64,000 nucleotides of DNA from Taudactylus pleione (Eukaryota; Chordata; Amphibia; Anura; Myobatrachidae). A program made the translations under genes and the position numbers. The notes under the pieces were generated by a model. The model searched no databases and was not told the DNA's origin. It was given only the letters and a program-made list of their open reading frames with translations. Below are positions 62,873 to 64,000 of this stretch, piece after piece (the first letter of the stretch is position 1; each line of letters begins with the position of its first letter). Where the stretch lies: assembly GCA_031769625.1 (NCBI GenBank), contig JAUIMM010000135.1, forward strand, positions 8,421,501 to 8,485,500, written 5' to 3'.

Positions 62873-64000
62873 ATCCATAATAACATTCTAACATTCTAAT
62901 ATACATTCTAACATCCATTATAACATTCTAACATACATTCTTACATTCTAATATACATTCTAACATCCATTATAACATTTTAACATACATTATAACTTTC
63001 TAATATACATTCTAACATCCAATATAACATTCTAACATCCATAATAACATTCTAACATACATTCTAACATTCCAATATACATTCTAACATCCATTATAAC
63101 ATTCTAACATACATTATGACATTCTAATATACATTCTAACATCCATTATAACATTCTAACGTACATTATTACAATCGAATATACATTCTAACATCCATTA
63201 TAACAATCGAATATACATTCTAACATCCATTATAACATTCTAACATACATTATAACATTCTAATATACATTCTAACATCCATTATAACATTTTAACATAC
63301 ATTATAACATTCTAATATACACTCTAACATCCATTATAACATTTTAACATACATTATAACTTTCAAATATACATTCTAACATCCAATAGAACATTCTAAC
63401 ATCCATAATAACATTCAAACATACATTCTAACATTCCAATATACATTCTAACATCCATTATAACATTCTATCATACATTATAACATTCTAACATACATTA
63501 TAACATTCTAATATACATTCTAACATCCATTATAACATTCTAAAATACATTATAACAATCGAATATACATTCTAACATCCATAATAACATACTAACATAC
63601 ATTCTAACATTCCAATATACATTCTAACATCCATTATAACATTCTAACATACATTATAACATTCTAATATACATTCTAACATCCATTATAACATTCTAAC
63701 GTACATTATTACAATCGAATATACATTTTAACATCCATTATAACAATCGAATATACATTCTAACATCCATTATAACATTCTAACATACATTATAACATTC
63801 TAATATACATTCTAACATCCATTATAACATTTTAACATACATTATAACATTCTAATATACACTCTAACATCCATTATAACATTTTAACATACATTATAAC
63901 TTTCTAATATACATTCTAACATCCAATATAACATTCTAACATCCATAATAACATTCAAACATACATTCTAACATTCCAATATACATTCTAACATCCATTA
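62872..64000. repeat. Partial third super-unit, cut by the window end
   Basis: Markers at 63161 and 63701 pair with 58559 and 59099 at 4,602 bp. The ATTATGACATTC word (63118 and 58516) and the ATACATTTTAACATCC word after the second marker (63721 and 59119) show the same offset. A private CTAAAATACATTATAAC word sits at 63,541. The array continues past the window. Confidence 0.9.

Larger units (their letters stand above)
1..64000. repeat. Satellite DNA array filling the whole window (52-bp basic monomer, 4-bp register)
   Basis: Every stretch of the window is built from the same small word set. The commonest monomer is 52 bp: ACATTCTA, ACATACATTATA, ACATTCTA, ATATACATTCTA, ACATCCATTATA, in that order (8-12-8-12-12). 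Shorter modules lacking one 8-mer and one 12-mer (32 bp) and longer ones with CCATAATA or ATTCCAATATAC words are interspersed. No unique sequence interrupts the array and both ends are cut inside repeats. Reading frames are closed on both strands: TAA (top) and TAG/TAA (bottom) occur at module joins, and because 8 and 52 are not multiples of 3 the stops rotate through all three frames within roughly 100 bp. I see no gene. The family is not one I recognise; the eukaryotic satellite call rests on array size, purity and higher-order structure. Confidence 0.98.

Noticed and set aside
599..63701. GTAC and TCGA sites as functional regulatory or recombination sites
   Set aside because: They are simply the rare G-containing variants, useful as markers. 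Their neighbours are plain satellite and the sites are lost in some copies without other change.
1..64000. Protein-coding genes or repetitive-protein ORFs on either strand
   Set aside because: TAA or TAG occurs at module joins on both strands, and the 8- and 52-bp steps rotate it through all frames, so no frame stays open beyond roughly a hundred bases.
1..64000. CRISPR array, because of regular direct repeats
   Set aside because: There are no unique spacers; the sequence between any two repeated words is itself repeat, and there are no cas-like genes.
1..64000. Telomeric repeat
   Set aside because: The words do not match known telomere repeats (TTAGGG, TTTAGGG, TTAGG), and the G-rich run expected of one strand is absent.
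1..64000. Match to the Drosophila 10-bp AATAACATAG satellite
   Set aside because: AATAACAT does occur within CCATAATAACATTC, but the full 10-mer is absent and the unit length and register differ.
1..64000. TATA-box promoters at the many TATAAC words
   Set aside because: TATAAC is part of the monomer and occurs every few tens of bases; nothing distinguishes any copy as a promoter.
1..64000. CENP-B box or other known centromere protein site
   Set aside because: A CENP-B box needs CpG- and G-rich core bases (TTCG....CGGG) that are absent from this nearly G-free strand and from its complement.
1..64000. Transposon, LTR or insertion-sequence boundaries inside the array
   Set aside because: Every junction I inspected passes from one satellite word to another; there are no terminal inverted repeats, poly-A tails or non-satellite insertions.
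1..64000. Assembly artefact (looped consensus) as the cause of the tandem blocks
   Set aside because: Copies carry private substitutions and module-sized indels at distinct positions, which a simple looped assembly would not create. It cannot be fully excluded for the cleanest pairs, such as 39,385-46,412, without read coverage.

Overview
The whole 64,000-base window is one uninterrupted satellite DNA array. I see no gene, RNA gene, transposon, CRISPR array or unique sequence in it, and the repeat runs off both ends. A pure satellite array of this size with nested multi-kilobase repeats points to a eukaryotic chromosome, probably pericentromeric, centromeric, subtelomeric or sex/B-chromosome heterochromatin. 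I do not recognise the satellite and cannot name the species. The pattern of CpG loss (see findings) hints at a genome with CpG methylation.

Basic structure: nearly every base falls in a 4-bp register, with tetrads such as ACAT, TCTA, TATA, CCAT and ATAT. Tetrads build 8-mers (mostly ACATTCTA) and 12-mers (ACATACATTATA, ATATACATTCTA, ACATCCATTATA). The commonest monomer is 52 bp, in the order 8-12-8-12-12. Consensus composition is about 42% A, 37% T, 21% C and no G on the given strand. G appears only in variant tetrads, mainly TCGA and the GTAC in AACGTAC, and these serve as position markers.

Higher-order structure, read from spacings of rare variants: about 960-3,040 is a 892-bp repeat; 3,680-9,840 holds tandem units of about 2.44-2.5 kb; 8,680-13,740 is a 1,355-bp repeat with one unit shortened by exactly 364 bp (7 x 52); about 12,045-16,455 is copied at 17,235-21,540; 19,990-23,060 and 21,790-25,830 are overlapping tandem duplications (1,535 and about 1,980-2,060 bp); 25,830-31,215 is a mosaic that includes another stretch of the 1,355-bp repeat; 31,215-38,830 is a 3,387-bp tandem duplication built of 331- and 1,067-bp sub-repeats; 39,385-46,412 is two tandem 3,514-bp units; about 46,400-48,640 and 52,980-55,222 are two copies, 6,582 bp apart, of a block with an unusually diverged core; 48,753-64,000 consists of related super-units of 3,710-4,602 bp.

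The array therefore shows at least four nested levels: tetrad, 8/12-mer, 52-bp monomer, 331-1,355-bp repeat, and 2.4-5-kb super-repeat. Most size differences I could measure between copies are whole monomers (52, 104, 364 bp) or whole higher-order units (892 bp). That is the signature expected of unequal exchange or replication slippage in register. All coordinates of repeat boundaries were found by eye from shared variants and should be read as accurate to some tens of bases, while marker spacings are exact counts.
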